A DNA stretch of 6,295 nt, from positions 1,640-7,934 of the forward strand of contig JALWNR010000057.1 in NCBI GenBank assembly GCA_027083715.1. Reading direction: 5' to 3'. A program made the position numbers and the translations under genes. The stretch comes from Bacteroidales bacterium. Lineage in GTDB: Bacteria; Bacteroidota; Bacteroidia; Bacteroidales; NBLH01. Shown in pieces: positions 6,040 to 6,295 of the stretch. Below the pieces are notes generated by a model, which searched no databases, was not told where the DNA came from, and worked only from the letters and a program-made list of their open reading frames with translations. Numbering within the stretch: the stretch's first letter is position 1; each line of letters begins with the position of its first letter.

Positions 6040-6295
6040 TATGCTTCATTACTAAATAATAATTATTTCTTTTTTTTACAATATGCCAATTATCTTTTAA
6101 TATTAAAATCCAATTATTAGCATAAGATATTTGATTTCCGGATATGGTTATTTTATCTTCTTGATATTTAACTTTAACAAAATCATCATTAAACTCTAAC
6201 TTTTCTCTTTTTACGTAATAGGTATATTTAGCATATCAAGTAGCTTTTGAGTTTTGTTAGTAATCTCAGCTGTATTCCAGACACCGTTGGCTTTT
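6029..6295 (-). pseudogene. Frameshifted gene fragment running off the right edge
   Basis: Two minus-strand frames join into one plausible protein. From the edge, codons starting at 6294 read KANGVWNTAEITNKTQKLLD, then run into a stop at 6211-6213. The next frame, open from 6235, reads AKYTYYVKREKLEFNDDF, continues through KITISGNQISYANNWILIL and KDNWHIVKKRNNYYLVMKHN, and stops at 6029-6031. The switch must lie near 6220-6238 and needs a single-base change in length. The reconstructed part is about 88 residues, rich in Asn, Lys, Tyr and Trp, and resembles the C-terminal part of a small secreted or lipoprotein-like protein. I recognise no family. The N-terminus lies beyond the window. A sequencing error is possible; no long homopolymer sits at the switch itself. 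Confidence 0.5.

Overview
The window looks like chromosomal DNA from an AT-rich member of the Bacteroidota, possibly Flavobacteriia or a relative. Four signs support this. Several starts have a TAnnTTTG-type -7 box a short way upstream. Translation starts are A/T-rich, with few Shine-Dalgarno sequences. The secreted proteins have short signal peptides ending in AQ or FAQ. The protein set also fits: a DUF4349 lipoprotein, a periplasmic TPR protein, and an LpxR/DUF2219-type outer-membrane protein. This placement is inferred from style and families, not from a search.

Layout. (1) Positions 1-572, minus strand: the N-terminal 190 residues of a DUF4349 lipoprotein that runs off the left edge. (2) Positions 573-997: a 425-bp divergent intergenic region holding a GC-rich, long imperfect hairpin (785-927) that resembles a structured RNA or interspersed element, then a -7 promoter box at 971. 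(3) Positions 998-2818: a 606-residue secreted TPR protein; the open frame extends upstream through the hairpin, but that extension is very probably not translated. (4) Positions 2834-3232, minus strand, convergent and 15 bp away: the first third of an LpxR-like lipid A deacylase, ending before the part that should hold the catalytic histidine. (5) Positions 3418-4068: elbB, a DJ-1/PfpI-superfamily protein. (6) Positions 4314-5204: 3-hydroxybutyryl-CoA dehydrogenase with all catalytic residues, followed by a clear terminator. (7) Positions 5400-6295: a degraded stretch with a plus-strand secreted-protein gene broken by two compensating frameshifts, a 33-bp imperfect inverted repeat at its end, a short ORF, and a frameshifted minus-strand gene running off the right edge.

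The intact genes are housekeeping or envelope functions and do not form one pathway. Intergenic spacings and candidate terminators suggest they are mostly transcribed separately. I see no defence system, CRISPR array, transposase, tRNA or rRNA. The items most worth a second look are the structured hairpin at 785-927 and the cluster of frameshifts at the right end, which is either real gene decay or homopolymer sequencing error.
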